From Terebella lapidaria (lineage: Eukaryota > Annelida > Polychaeta > Terebellida > Terebellidae), in assembly GCA_949152475.1 (NCBI GenBank), contig OX424570.1:21882694-21946693 (forward strand): a DNA stretch of 64,000 nucleotides. The letters run 5' to 3'. Below are positions 1-12,300 of the stretch, one piece after another; the stretch's first letter is position 1; each line of letters begins with the position of its first letter. The notes under the pieces were generated by a model. It ran no database searches, was not told where the DNA came from, and saw nothing but the letters and a program-made list of their open reading frames with translations. Position numbers and translations under genes: made by a program.

Positions 1-198
1 ACACAAATAGCGTATACATAAGTTGGAGACAACAAATTATTGGGCAGACCAAAAATAGTACAAAATTCTAAGCTGTTAAGTAGATAATAAGTGAGATATG
101 CGCAAATAGCGTATACATAAGTTGGAGACAACAAATTATTGGGCAGACCAAAAATAGTACAAAATTCTAAGCTGTTAAGTAGATAATAAGTGAGATAT
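1..198. repeat. 99-bp direct tandem duplication
   Basis: Two nearly identical 99-bp copies lie head to tail (about 1-99 and 100-198). The phrase GCGTATACATAAGTTGGAGA recurs at a 99-bp offset. The second copy runs into a diverged GGTCA-type repeat. The left copy touches the window edge, so more copies may lie outside. No coding potential is seen. Confidence 0.9.
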
Positions 199-199
199 G

Positions 200-945
200 C
201 GCCATTTTGAGCTCTGACCCTGAAAATGGTGTCAAAGATCATATTCAAGGTCATGAGAACATTCAGTATATATCATTTCCCATATGTCCACAATTGATTC
301 CTAAGCTGTAAGTCGATGATAAACGAGATATTGGCCATATTGTGCTCTGATCCTGAAAACGAGGTCAAAGGTCATATTCAAGGTCACGAGAAAATTCATT
401 TCTCATATGACCACATCAAAACTTATGCATATTGTAATGATACATGAGGGGAAAATTTTGAAACTAAAATCTCAAAACTGCGATTGATCAGTTTTTTGAG
501 AAAATAATTTTGAAGAACATGCAAAAAACAGCCATTTCGGCATAAAAATGGCCGCCCAAATTGCATAAACATTCAATAAAAAAAATAGTAATAAAAACAT
601 CTGGGGGTATTGACCCAACACATATTCACACAAAATTATGGCCAAATTTATCAGCCCGAAAAAAAAGATAAAAAGTGTTAACAGAAAATGCGGACGACTA
701 CACCGACGACGACACCGACGACGACGGAAGAAAAACCATGACAATAGTTTATCGATCCTCATGGGTCGGTTATACCATTGCCGCATATATTCTCCCATAA
801 TGGAGATCGGGACATTGAAAACAACAATACAAACACAAGTTATCCATTTTAATTTGCGTGATAGAGACAAATTATGATTTACACAATAAACAAAATCAAA
901 AGATTTAGGTTGATTCAAACAAAATTGTCATGGGGTGCATGACAA
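200..945. repeat. GGTCA-type interspersed repeat
   Basis: The stretch has recurring phrases such as AAGGTCATATTCAAGGTCA, 'gctctgacc' and 'taagctgt', then a section rich in AAAATGGCCGCC and a CGACGACG tract at 698-730. The same order of phrases recurs at about 25.6-26.69 kb. Open frames inside it are arginine-rich or low-complexity and look like chance frames. It is best read as a dispersed, old repeat family. Confidence 0.65.
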
Positions 946-951
946 TATATG

Positions 952-2700
952 CTAATTACTACCATGACAGGCTTTACAAAATTGATTATCACATGTCACA
1001 ATACTCTCGTATGATGCCAGGAAATTCCTTTTAATGATTTCTTGAAATGATTTTTTTGTGTATGAGATAGTTTCCAGCCTATTGTTGCCAGGATTCCATG
1101 TATTCCAAATAACTGGAAAGTTGTAAAGGGTCAATTCGCCAGCAAAATTAGATTTTATTGGGTGTACATATAAATCATTTGATTGTCTAGTGCATGTACT
1201 GCAGTTTGATTTGATATCCTTGTTTAGTTTGAATGTATTTGAAAATGAATCTGGCAATTTACCAGTGAAGAAATCATTGACAAATGACATAACCTCATAT
1301 ATATAGTGGTCTGTTAATTTTAGAATACTAGAGCCCTTGAATATTGGTTCAGTATGGCTGTTAATTTTGGCTTTGTTTTTTTTCTGATTGCTCGTTTTTG
1401 GGTGGTGATCAAGTTATTTAGGTGGGTTGATGTGGCGTTTCCCCAAGCTAGTATCCCATATATGATATGGGGGTGAATCATGGAGTAATAGAGGGTTTCT
1501 AAGCATTTATTTAATAATAAATTTTTTCGCTTGTTTTATCATGAATAGAGCTTTTGAGACTTTGTTTTTAACATGTAATATATGGTGTTTCCAACTTAAG
1601 TTTTCATCCATACAAATCCCCAAAAATTTTGTGCTATTATTTCTGAAATGTTCTCCCACTCTTTCTAAGTAATCTCCATTTATCTGTATAGTAACATTTT
1701 GCTTTAACTTCGTATGAGGACTATGAAAAATCATATATTTAGTTTTTTTTTGCATTTCGGATAGTCGGTTTGCACAAAACCAATTGAACAATTTATTTAC
1801 TTCAGTATTTGCACTAGACTCCAAGCTGTTTATATTCGAGTCACTTATAATAGGCGAGGTGTCATCAGCGAAGGAAAGAATGGTAGATGATGTACAATGA
1901 TGAATGTCATTCACATATATTAGGTATAGAAGTGGTCCGAGTATCGACCCTTGTGGTACAGCGCAGGTGATGTTTTCTATATCGGATTTTATTTTCTCAA
2001 ATTCCACATACTGTTTTCTATTTGTCATGTAACAGCTGTGTAACTACGGATCCAATCATTTGTTATACTTCTAATCCCATAAAAATCAAGTTTCCTCAGG
2101 AGTATATCATGATTAATCACATCAAAGGCCTTTGACAAATCACAGAATACAGATAAAGTATATTTAGTTGGTGTGCTGTTTGCTGCTTCTGCACAATTAT
2201 TTAAAAGATGTATAATCGGATGAATGGTCGAATGTTTAGAACGAAACCCATACTGATGTTTGTAAAACATATTATTATTGAAACTCATTATTTTCTTGTA
2301 CATCACTTTTTCATATATGGAAATGGCAGGTAGCAAACTAACAGGTCTGTAATTTTTTATTAACTCTTGATTCGAAGATTTGTATATAGGTATAACTTTT
2401 GCAATTTTGAGCTGATCAGGAAAGACTCCTGTTCCCAAAGATTGGTTAATTAGGAAGGTCAGCGGGGTTAATATGAGATGCAAAGTTTCCTTTAATAATT
2501 TAGTGGATATATCGTCATGGCCACTGCTAACTTTGGGTTTCAATTTCCTCACGATTTCAATTATTTCACTCGACTGGATAGGTTCTAGAAATATACTACC
2601 CGGATTGGATATGTGTAAATAATCAGTGAATTGTTCATTTGATGGTGGAACATTTTCCCCTGTGATTTTTCCTATACTATGTGTGAGAAGTCTTATGCAT
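952..2700 (-). mobile_element. 5'-truncated LINE fragment (CR1/Jockey-like reverse transcriptase)
   Basis: Minus-strand frames give reverse transcriptase blocks in order. They include the region around [10 protein letters not shown], the [16 protein letters not shown] block with the first catalytic Asp, AVPQGSILGPLLYLIYVND, and the catalytic FADDT. A thumb segment (HPHIIYGILAWGN) and a C-terminal tail (FPVIWNTWNPG) typical of CR1/Jockey-group ORF2 follow. The reading is interrupted by a frame change near 2028 and another near a T-run at about 1380. No endonuclease domain or ORF1 is present upstream of about 2700, so this is a dead, 5'-truncated copy. The exact clade needs a phylogeny. Confidence 0.88.
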
Positions 2701-3089
2701 GAACTAGAGAAAGAACTAAATATACATCTTACAGATTATGAGAAAACGGCTATCATTTGTTTTGAAGCACACACATTTAGAAATTGAAAAATACATCCTT
2801 CTCGAATCAGTTTTAGGTAATTTTGTGCAAAATTTCAGGAAGACTCGATCGTAAACTCTGCTTATACCCTATCTTATTTCAGGCAGCAGCAGTATCATTT
2901 ACAGTGAACAAACAGAATTAATATTCGCAATGGACGAACAGAATAGGTATGAAATATTTCAGACACGTATAATTGTTCTTTGCTAGACAAAACCGGTATA
3001 GGTATAGAGCGTTATGATTGAATATACATTCTTATTAAATATATATTTTTATGGTTTTTATTTCTGTCTTGATAGACGTATTCATTGTA

Positions 3090-3370
3090 TGCTATTTCAG
3101 AGCTAGTTGAAGATACGGGAACTTGTTTACAGAAATGACAGAGTAGTCTCTAGCTTGCAGTAACAAGGGTATGTTATGATTAATATCTGCCTTCGAGAAA
3201 CTCCATGGACGTCATCACGATTTGGTTGATAAGTACGCTAGTCTATTACAAATATGCAGTAATACATTATCCCTTTTTATCGTTTTCGAAATGTATAGCG
3301 GACCCCAAGTGGAGCAGGAAATAATCACTCTTTCCGAAACACCGGATTCCACCTCGTTATAGCTACGTAT
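3090..3370 (+). repeat. Remnant of a further array unit (downstream flank of a missing VWA gene copy)
   Basis: The stretch with ACGATTTGGTTGATAAGTAC, then 'aatatgcagtaat' and 'gtggagcaggaaataatcactctttcc', matches in order the segments about 1 kb downstream of gene copy 1 (9480-9610), copy 2 (27540-27640) and copy 3 (52050-52180). The sequence therefore corresponds to the 3' spacer of another array unit to the left. The gene of that unit is not seen in the window. Confidence 0.65.
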
Positions 3371-3384
3371 CTAATGTTTTATGG

Positions 3385-3530
3385 AAGAATTTAGTCTTAC
3401 ATTGAACTTGCAATAAATACATTGAATTGAATTACATTGAATATCAGACTCATTTTTTTTGGTCTTACATTGAACTTGCATTGAATACACTGAATAACAT
3501 TGAATTGAATTACATTGAATAACAGACTGA
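3385..3530. repeat. ACATTGAATTGA short tandem repeat
   Basis: Repeated phrases ACATTGAATTGAATTACATTG and 'cttacattgaacttgca' form a degenerate minisatellite upstream of gene copy 1. The open frame across it on the minus strand is low-complexity and not considered a gene. Confidence 0.6.
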
Positions 3531-3991
3531 GTTTTAATCGATAGAATAGGCTGATGTTACGACATACATAAGTTAAAAAATTTACTAATGGTGACACAAA
3601 AACAGCAGTCTTGTCGCTTCTCAATAGGTAGATATTCAATGCCTAAAAACCCGTCTTAGAGGGTATATTCAATATGCCACTGTTTGTTTAAATGAAGTGT
3701 TTATACGTGTATGTGAGAGGCCCAAATCACAGCAGTAGGCTCATTTTAGTACTGCTAGTTCATGCTCCAGCATGTATGCGCACAATGTGCCAATATTCAT
3801 CACGAATCGAAACAGTCTGCACTACTGAACTTCTTTATTGCCAATGCGCCAGTTCAGATCATAAAATCAGGATTTGACAAGGACCACGAAAAGAGAGTCG
3901 TGCACATCAATATGAAAATTATTTTCACATTTCTATTGCTATCATGTCATTTCTATTGCTGTCATGTCATCTCATTTGAACAGTTCACAAG

Positions 3992-6900
3992 ATGGCGTCA
4001 GAAATGAAGGAATATGAGTCCATCGGCGACCAGACAGCCAGTAACGTCAGCGGGGAACAACCATACAGAACTCTGGATACTGGCAGCTATCTGACACCTG
4101 TGCCATCCAGAAGACATCAGACAGCTGACCATGACCAGACCAGATTGCTGAAGAAGTTGCTTCTGATCTACACACTCCCAGTGGCGGTCCTAATACTTCT
4201 GCTCATGGGTCTGGTGGGCGTTAACTTTTGGTACACGTACAAGCTGAGCACCTCCGTAAAGAACACGGCACGTGAGGTCGAAACTTTGAACACAATGGTT
4301 CAGGCAATTAATCAAACACTGGTGATTCGTGATGCTAATGTGAGAGATCAGTTGGAGGCGATAGCTAAAGAACTGCAATGCGGTGAGAACTCTTAGGACA
4401 CCACACATCATACTAATGGCATTCACAATTATATTGTTGTTGCATTATATATGGTTTATGGAAGTCAATATACACAGTGGTTACACCATGACACATTGAT
4501 CCTTATTCCCCGAACCATAACTATTTAACATCCAAAAGTAGCCGATATTATACCAACCAAAGAAGCCGATAGGCGACAGAAGTAAAAGATAATTAGAAAT
4601 GAGAAATATCATCGGACTCAAATCAACAATGTGCATTAGTTACGTAGTCCGCTACAAACAGGGAGGTAATGACATGTCAAAATTTAAAAGTTATATCTTG
4701 AATATTATCTCTTCAAAATAACATATTTTATAGAGTAACTGATCAGCATTCTAATGCTGAAAAGAAAATAGGGGGTCACCGTGCTCGTTTCTTCGACATA
4801 TTCGATCAAAAAATCAGAAACATTTACTAAAACGACTTAATTTATGGTATTTTTACACATTTTTTTGCCCATATTTACATCTTGCATCTTGTTTTCCAAG
4901 AGAACGGATACGGTGACCCCCTATTTTCTTTTCAGTTTTACGATGCCGATCAGTTACTCTATAAATATGTCATTTTGAAGCTCTAGATTTTGTTAATACA
5001 GTCATTTATTTTGAAAAACTCTTTGAACCCCTCCCCTCACTGTTTGGAGCGGACTACCTTGATGAGAACATAATGACATTCATCTGTAGATGTGGCAATC
5101 ATTCGTAATTTCAGAGATCGAACGAGCTTCATTATTCCGATCTTGTGACAATTTTATGATTATGCTAATACATGTAGAAAGAAACGACCACTTTTTGCTC
5201 TGTGAGCCTAACCCTTAAAATTTACTGAAGTGACCATACTGACCCTAGCACTAATTTTTTGCATAAATCTTGATGTTTGCAGGTTCAGATTTATAATGAT
5301 AATAATTTAAACTTCACCATCATCTTGATATATTATACATGTAGATAAAACACATCTAGTATGCTATTACTGTGGTATTTCCTTTCTCCTCGAACTCACA
5401 GACGTTGATGAGAGTGCTACAAATCAGACCAAATGCGCCGACGGCTTCACCTGTCTCAACACATCTAGCACCAGCAGCATCCCTCCAGCACCTGATACAA
5501 CCCCACCAAGTAAGCACAGTGACCCCATAGTGTAAATCTCTCCCCCCCCACCCCCTCCAAAATAAACACAGTAACACCATGGAGCAACAACCCCACCAGA
5601 TAACCATGGTGAACTCATTAAGTGGAAGCCTCATCAGATCACCATAGTGACCTCATACAGTACTAACCAAATAATCTTAGCAACCTCATATAATAATAGC
5701 CCTAACAGATGACCATAGTGGCCTCATACAGTAACAGTCGTACTGGGTGAGGGCGGATCCAGGAGTTTGTAAAAAGGACGTGGGGCCTGCTGTGGGTCCC
5801 AGAAGCCAGATCCCTTTTCATACAATGTTGTAGATTTCTACAACATGTTTCGCCTCTTCTGGGTATAAATTCCACCTAAATACATATTGATGTATGTCTG
5901 GTCTGTTGCCGCGTATAATATGTACTGTAATGCTTTCCATAAATGAACATCACTCTCAGTAGTTGCATATCATATACTTCTTACAATATTTTTTTATGCA
6001 TTTATTTTGTGTCTCTATTCTTCATTTTTCTCACTCTCTTTTTTCTTCTTTTTTTTAGGTCACCGGACCTTTGGACCAGTAACCTATTGGCATGGTGTTG
6101 CATCTGTCGTCGTCCATCATCATCGCCCGTCGTCGTCATCCGTCACAATTTTTATCTTTGAAATTTATGATCGAATCTTCCTCAAATTTTGCACAAAAAT
6201 ACATTAAAACATTTCAAGAGGGAGATTTTTTTTAGTTTTTTGTTTCCGATATTTTCTTGTCAAAATGGTGACAAGAAATGAGAAACATTTATTTGGAATT
6301 TGACGGCCGTTTTCTCAAAATCTGATCAGTAACTTTTTTTTCTAATTGATGTATGATATTACTCATATATACTCCTCTGATATGTATAAATTCCGTTTCC
6401 CTCCGAATCATACGAAGTGTGTTTCATAATAGGACACATTATTCCTAATATCTAACTCAATATTGAGACTAGAAATTTAGTTGTAGGAATCAATTGTGGA
6501 CATAAAGTATATGTTAAATAATGAATATGAATAGGCTTCATTTTCAAGGCCATAGAACAAAATGGCTAATATCTCGCTTATCATCAATTTTACAGCTAAG
6601 AATCAATTGTGGACATAAAGTGGTATATTCTAAATATTCTCATGACCTTGACCTCATTTTCAAAGTCAGAGCACAAAATGGCTACTATCTCGCTTATTAT
6701 TTATAGCTTAGCAGTCCACTGAAATCTTATAGGAAATTATATATGCTGAAGATTTTCGTGACCTTGACTTTGACTTTTGACCTCATTGCAAAATGGCTAA
6801 TGTTTTGATTATTTTTGACTTTACAGCTTAGCAAATCAATTGTCACCCCACTCGTATAGAAAATATTATATGCTGAATATACTCATGACCTTGATCTTAT

Positions 6901-8459
6901 TTTCAAGGTCAGAACACAAAAGGGCTGATATCTCACTTATTATCGACTTTACAGCTTAGGAATCAATCGTGGATAGGAATCAATTGTGATATATGCTAAA
7001 TATTTTCATGACCTTGAAGTTACCTCAGGCCCGATTTCCGAAGTCAGAGCAACAAGTACCTAATATCTCGCTTAATATCGACCTTACAGCTCAAGAATCA
7101 ATTGTGAACATATAGGAAACGGTATATACTGAATATTCCCCTGGCCTTGAATTGGACCCTTGACTTCATTTTCAAGGACAAATCACAAACTTGTTGATAT
7201 CACTCTTATTACATGTATTTAAATTACAGCATAGCGATCAGTTGTGGACATATCGGAAATGATATATGCTGAATATTCTCATGACTATGAATTTGATCAG
7301 TGACCTTACTTTCAAGGTCACTCGACAAAATGGCTAATATCTAAAATATAAAACATATATTGTCCGATAATCTTTCTTATCATTTGGGCTATTTTTTTCT
7401 TCTTGTTTTGTTGAAGGGGTTTCAGGACCACCCCCTTCCCCTGAATCCGCTGCTACTTGTAAGCATTGTGACTTTGTACCAACCCTATCAGATGGAACGC
7501 CGTGTATCCCGGTAGCGTGGCCTTAGGCTGTATCTGAATATTCATATATTGTGTGAGCATGAAAATTTTGGTCAACCAATCAACTCATGATCATATTACA
7601 TGTGTACAAACAGCTTGTGCTTTTTCGTTTGCAGCCTGTTCCGGTCAGTCGGACATTGTGTTCGTCGTGGACTCCTCTGGAAGTATCAATGAAAACGACG
7701 ACCAGAACTGGAACAGACTTCGGACCTTTATGTCAAATGTAGTCAACAATGCTCGACTGACTATTGGTCAAAGCCACGTTCGAATCGGTATCGTGGTCTA
7801 TAGTAACAATGCTAGAATCGAATTGCTGCTTCGCAACAGTGGCGATGCCCAGCAGGTGTCAGATGTCATAGGCGACCTGGTGTATGATGGTGCCACAACC
7901 AACCTAGCTGCCGGGTTAGAGCTGGCAAGGACGCAAGTCTTTCTGGCCAGTGTAGGTGATCGGGGAAATGCCAACGACGTCATCATCCTGATATCAGATG
8001 GCAAGCCAAACGAGCGTGAAGAGGATACAATTACTCAGGCACAGGCCACGAAGAATGCAGGCATCAGAATCGTCTCCGTCGGCATCACCGATCAAGTCGA
8101 CGAGGCTCAGATGAAGCAGATATCCTCTGATGGCAAACTCATCTCGGCTACCAGCTTTCAGGACCTTGATTCTATCATCAGTGACCTTATTGACCAAACC
8201 TGTCGGGATCCATCAGGTATTAATTGACAGACTCCACTATCTCATCAGCCGTACTTGCACCCTTCATGATTTGATTCACAGATATCAGAAACCCGTCTAT
8301 GAGTGAATATGGATTTCTGCATATATACATTTTTTACATATATATATATCCATGACAATGTACACATACACAACTAGTCTCAGTAGAATGCAAGTGAACC
8401 CTGATAATCACACATATAAGGACCGGTGACTGTGTGTTGCAGGAGGAGCGCTGGCCTAG
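3992..8459 (+). CDS. VWA-domain type II membrane protein, array copy 1
   Basis: Four exons are predicted: 3992-4382, 5402-5509, 7635-8216 and 8443-8459 (about 365 residues). All joins are phase 1 with GT-AG introns. Exon 1 gives a polar N-terminus, one transmembrane helix (around LPVAVLILLLMGLVGVNFW) and a helical stalk with NQT glycosylation sites, but no signal peptide, so it is likely a type II protein. Exon 2 aligns with the EGF-like exon of the other copies but has lost most of its cysteines. Exon 3 is a full VWA domain with MIDAS residues DSSGS, a threonine in TTNLAAG, and the Asp of ISDGKPN. VWA domains mediate metal-dependent adhesion or matrix binding; the ligand here is unknown. In the phase-1 frame exon 4 ends after GGALA. 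The start is chosen because the ATG and its context are shared by all three copies. Confidence 0.8.
4647..5054. mobile_element. MITE with TA duplication (Tc1/mariner-like)
   Basis: Long imperfect inverted repeats start GTCCGCTACAAACAG at the left and end CTGTTTGGAGCGGAC at the right. Both are flanked by TA (4645-4646 and 5055-5056). A strong inner match is GAAAAGAAAATAGGGGGTCA on the left and its complement near 4915-4935. It is about 408 bp, non-coding, and lies in intron 1 of gene copy 1. TA duplication and foldback structure fit Tc1/mariner-derived MITEs. Confidence 0.82.
5580..5745. repeat. Degenerate short form of the 38-bp minisatellite (copy 1, intron 2)
   Basis: A few diverged units contain 'ccatggtgaactcat', 'ccatagtgacctcatacagt' and 'ccatagtggcctcatacagt'. 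They occupy the same intron position as the longer arrays in gene copies 2 and 3, so this is probably the short ancestral-like state. Confidence 0.6.
6040..7375. repeat. GGTCA-type repeat array in intron 2 of copy 1
   Basis: Around 6060-6150 there is a CACCGGACCTTTGGACCAGT plus CGTCGTC head, as also seen at 50.9 kb. From 6510 to 7370 about eight diverged units of roughly 100 bp recur. They carry 'aaaatggctaatatctc', 'ttacagcttag', 'aatcaattgtggacata' and 'catgaccttga'. No coding potential is seen. It is an old interspersed or satellite-like repeat in the intron. Confidence 0.7.
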
Positions 8460-9350
8460 TGAAAGCCGGAGCAGTTTCGATCACCAACGTCACTGCCGGC
8501 GTCATCATAACAGCCGCGCTCTCCATTCACAACCTCCAATTGATATAGCTTTTTGTCTTGAAAAAAATATTCACCAATAAATTCACTGAATACAAAAGAA
8601 AACTAACTTGTATTTGAAAAGCGATTGACGCTTTCATGTTGTCACTTTTATTGTTTTTATTTTTGTTCTTTTTGCTTTGTTTGTATTGCAAAAAAAATTC
8701 ACCAATAAATTCATTGGTATTCAAAAAAGGATGGACTCTTTTATACACTCACATACACGATCATCAACACAGTCATGTTAACTCACAAACATATACACAC
8801 TCCTTCCACTACGCTCCCCCACTACGTCCCCAGCCACGAAAACACCTTGCCAGATCATGCTCATATGTACATTACCGGTCCAGCTCATATGTACATTACC
8901 GGTCCACCGGTACATTACCGGTGGACATTGTTAGCCATTTAGTAGAGTCGGCGTCAGTTTTGTCGCAATTCGTCTATGTTGATTTCTTAATATTACAGTC
9001 TCATAATTTGTTTCTACTCATTACATTCTCAACTTCTGATATATTGGCATTATGCCGTTCTTCAATACCTGCAGTGAAATGAATCCTGACACACTGAGGA
9101 CTTCTGATTATGAATAAAAAAAATCAGCATAGGTTGTGTAGGACATCGTGCTTTTTATGTGTACTTGTCGAAAACGTCGACAAACAAACGTCAAAAATAT
9201 TGGACCATTCTACTCCATTGTGCACATGCAAAATACTGAGGGCCAACTACATGTTTTGATTGGAGATAGGGGATGATTGTAAACTGTGAACCAAAATATA
9301 TGACAAATCAAATTGAATGATTTTGCTCATCCATAGTGAATTCTCTTTCC
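8460..9350. other. 3' flank of gene copy 1 with short duplicated segment
   Basis: The flank contains two related segments (about 8566-8630 and 8693-8750) around TTCACCAATAAATTCA. These are shared with 25260-25430, 26740-26830 and 51865-51900 and so belong to the array unit. A short CATATGTACATTACCGGTCC direct repeat lies at 8860-8925. No gene is seen. Confidence 0.6.
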
Positions 9351-12300
9351 TAGGTAACAAGTTGGAAATTTCCGAACTAGTTACGAGGACTCTGTACATC
9401 AAAGTTCCAAGCTAGTCTCTCAAATTGTTGGGACGAATATAGTTTACCAATAGGTGCATTTAAAGAATTATATGGGCATGAAGACGATTTGGTTGATAAG
9501 TACATCACCTCTATGATAAATATGCAATAAAACACACGTGCATATTCATTTTTGAGAATTTTTGACGGGTGCCACTTGTGGGGCAGGAGATGCTCAGTAT
9601 TTCCATAACACCTGGTGTCAGCTCGTTATGACAATGGGCCGCCATACCAGGAACTCAAGGTTACTTCCACAGAGTCTAATTCTCGAATTTTGTCACAGGT
9701 ATTACCAAGCTCAGTATCGGAGATGTCAGAATAGTCCACCTCATGTTTCTCAGTTGAACGTGATCTGCCGATCAATTTGGGTTCGAGCACTGCACTGCAT
9801 TATGTGTTGTCTAAATCTTTCAACAGATCTGAATAGCTGATAATCAATCCACGAGCCTCTGGGCTCGTGGATTCGGAGCTACGAATCAAGACTTGCTCGT
9901 GGATTCGGAGCTACGAATCAATACTTTCTCATGCTTCCTCCCTGACATAGATTCGTGTTAGTCGGGCATGTACGGGGGGTCCCTTTGCCCACCCCCCCCC
10001 CCCCATGATCCTCCAAAACCAACTTTTTTCTCAAGGTTTTTTAATACTAATAAACATTACATATGTTTCCGGTTGCGCATCCATTGCAAAAAAGTGGAAA
10101 CCTCGAATTTTGAGATTGCTTCACTTTAAGCTGCATAGATCTACAAAATAAAATCTTTGTTACCTTTTGCTGCTCATTGTAGGGGCATTATATATGTACA
10201 TGAGAAAACAGTGGTTAAATAAACATTTATAATATGAATATGTCCATAAATCCAAGATGGCTGCCAAATTTAGATAATTTTTCACTAAAATGTCCATAAC
10301 TTCGGACTGAGTCAACCTAGGATGTTCATTTTGGGGTCTATACCTAGGTTTTCATATACATGGAATCCATTTAGACCAAAATAAATACAATCAAGCTATT
10401 TCTTTTGATGCAGGCATCCAAGATGGCCGCCAAATTTAGATAATGTCTCACTAAAATGTCCATAACTTCGGACTGAGTCAACCTAGGATGTTAATTTTGG
10501 GGTCTATATCTAGGTTTTCATATACAGGGAATCCATTCAGACCAAAATAAATACAATCAAGCTATTTCTTTTGATGCATGTACACCTGCACACATGGTAC
10601 ACGCTACACATTCATTTAGATATCTCTCGAAAATAGCCCCCTTGACACCCCTATGGTATCAATTGTGGATCTTGCTTGGATATTTCTGATAGAGACTTTT
10701 ACTGATTTGCAATCCGACATATTAGTTGATGATGTCTTCACCATTGCCCTGCATTCTCTTGCAGTACAACAACGTTGTCTTGAGCTGTCCGACATCACTT
10801 GCATTACAACTGTACAGCCCCAGGAGAGTGGCAACCCGTACACGAAGGTGTGTCTAGATCAATGAATGAGACTAGATCAATGAATGAGACTATTGTGGCA
10901 AAAGTGATGTAGAATTTTCCAGAACTGAGTTAGAGGATGTTGAGTGGTATGATGTCGGACAGCTCAAGACAACGTTGTTGTACTGCAAGAGAATGCAGGG
11001 CAATGGTGAAGACATCATCAGTTAATATGTCAATTCAGCCAATATAGCAGTACCAATATCATAGTACCATGTTCCATCATGTTCATGTGTTAAGATAGCC
11101 AATGAAGATATTCTACATTATTGTTCTCTGTTTGTGATATAAAAAATATCCCAAGCATGTTGGTAAGTGATGCGTAATGCATAAGTGTATGAATAAATTC
11201 AAATAACAATATGTTTTTATTTGCTTTCCATCTCAATGAGATGCTGTTATCATTTTAAATTGATAACAGCATTATGGGGCGGCCATTTTGAAAAATGGCC
11301 CGAAAACCAATTTTTGCAATGGATGCGCAACCGGAGACATATGTAATGTTTATTAGTATTAAAAAACCTTGAGAAAAAAGTTGGTTTTGGAGGATCATGG
11401 GGGGGGGGGGGGGGGTGCAAAGGGACCCCCCGTACATGCCCGACTATTTGGTTAGGAAAAAAACGGGTTTTGTTTCAAATTTTGTCTGAATGTACAGGGG
11501 GTTACCAGTATTTAGGGTTTCCTTGAGTGGAATTACAAGTGCAAGTCGGTTGTGCCTGATATTATTGTAGCGGGATGCGAGGACGCATCCATTTTTTTAA
11601 AGAAGGATGGTGGTGTAATGAATTATGCATTTATCAAAATGTGCCAAAAAAAAGTACTACGAGTGTTCATCATAACGCGCCAATTTTGTTACCACAGCGT
11701 GCTACATTGTCGCTAACTCAGTCCAGTTATGTATACTATGTACTCAGGAATTTACATGAAATTGACCTGCAGAATACTTTGCTGTGATATTTGAGATCAA
11801 TTGTGGTCCAGGATAGAAAATATCGAGTGTATTGTAATTAAATGCATGAATTTCATGTTTGACAGACGACATTGTTGTACCGAAAATGAACTGTCTGTAC
11901 TCTCAAAACTAATTTAAACATAGCATAGAACCAATTTCAGTCTTTAAAATATATTTTAGGCAGGTTCAACATAGAATTGTATTGTTATATTAAAGTACAG
12001 TGAAGTAATAGAGGTTTTCAGGCATAAAGTGGCAATTTTAGGTATAATCGAATTTTTCGGTTGCCGGTTTGAGAGTAACATAAAATCTATAAATAGGGGT
12101 GCCCGACCTAGTTTCGGGGTCATTTCCAATCTGGGTCACCGATTGTCAACACAGAGAATTTGATGTTTTTACAGCTGCTGTCAGATTACGGTAACTAATT
12201 TTTAGTTAAAACTGGGTGTGAATTTAACTTTGCACAAGTGTTTTCCCCACAGTCAGGTGTTAAATGACTGTCACTGAGCTGTTGCCGATATATTTTCGGT

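Noticed and set aside
472..918. Frames with Arg-rich or hydrophobic runs on both strands
   Set aside because: They fall in a GGTCA-type repeat with a CGACGACG tract; composition follows the repeat.
8443..8490. tRNA-like or SINE promoter in VWA exon 4 (TGGCCTAGTGG resembles a pol III A box; GTTTCGATCAC a B box)
   Set aside because: The two boxes are only about 23 bp apart, the B-box match exists only in copy 1, and no cloverleaf or SINE body is visible.
9562..9840. 92-residue plus-strand frame, partly kept at 27620-27859
   Set aside because: Similarity is at the DNA level of the duplicated spacer; the frame starts differ and no domain or splice pattern supports coding.
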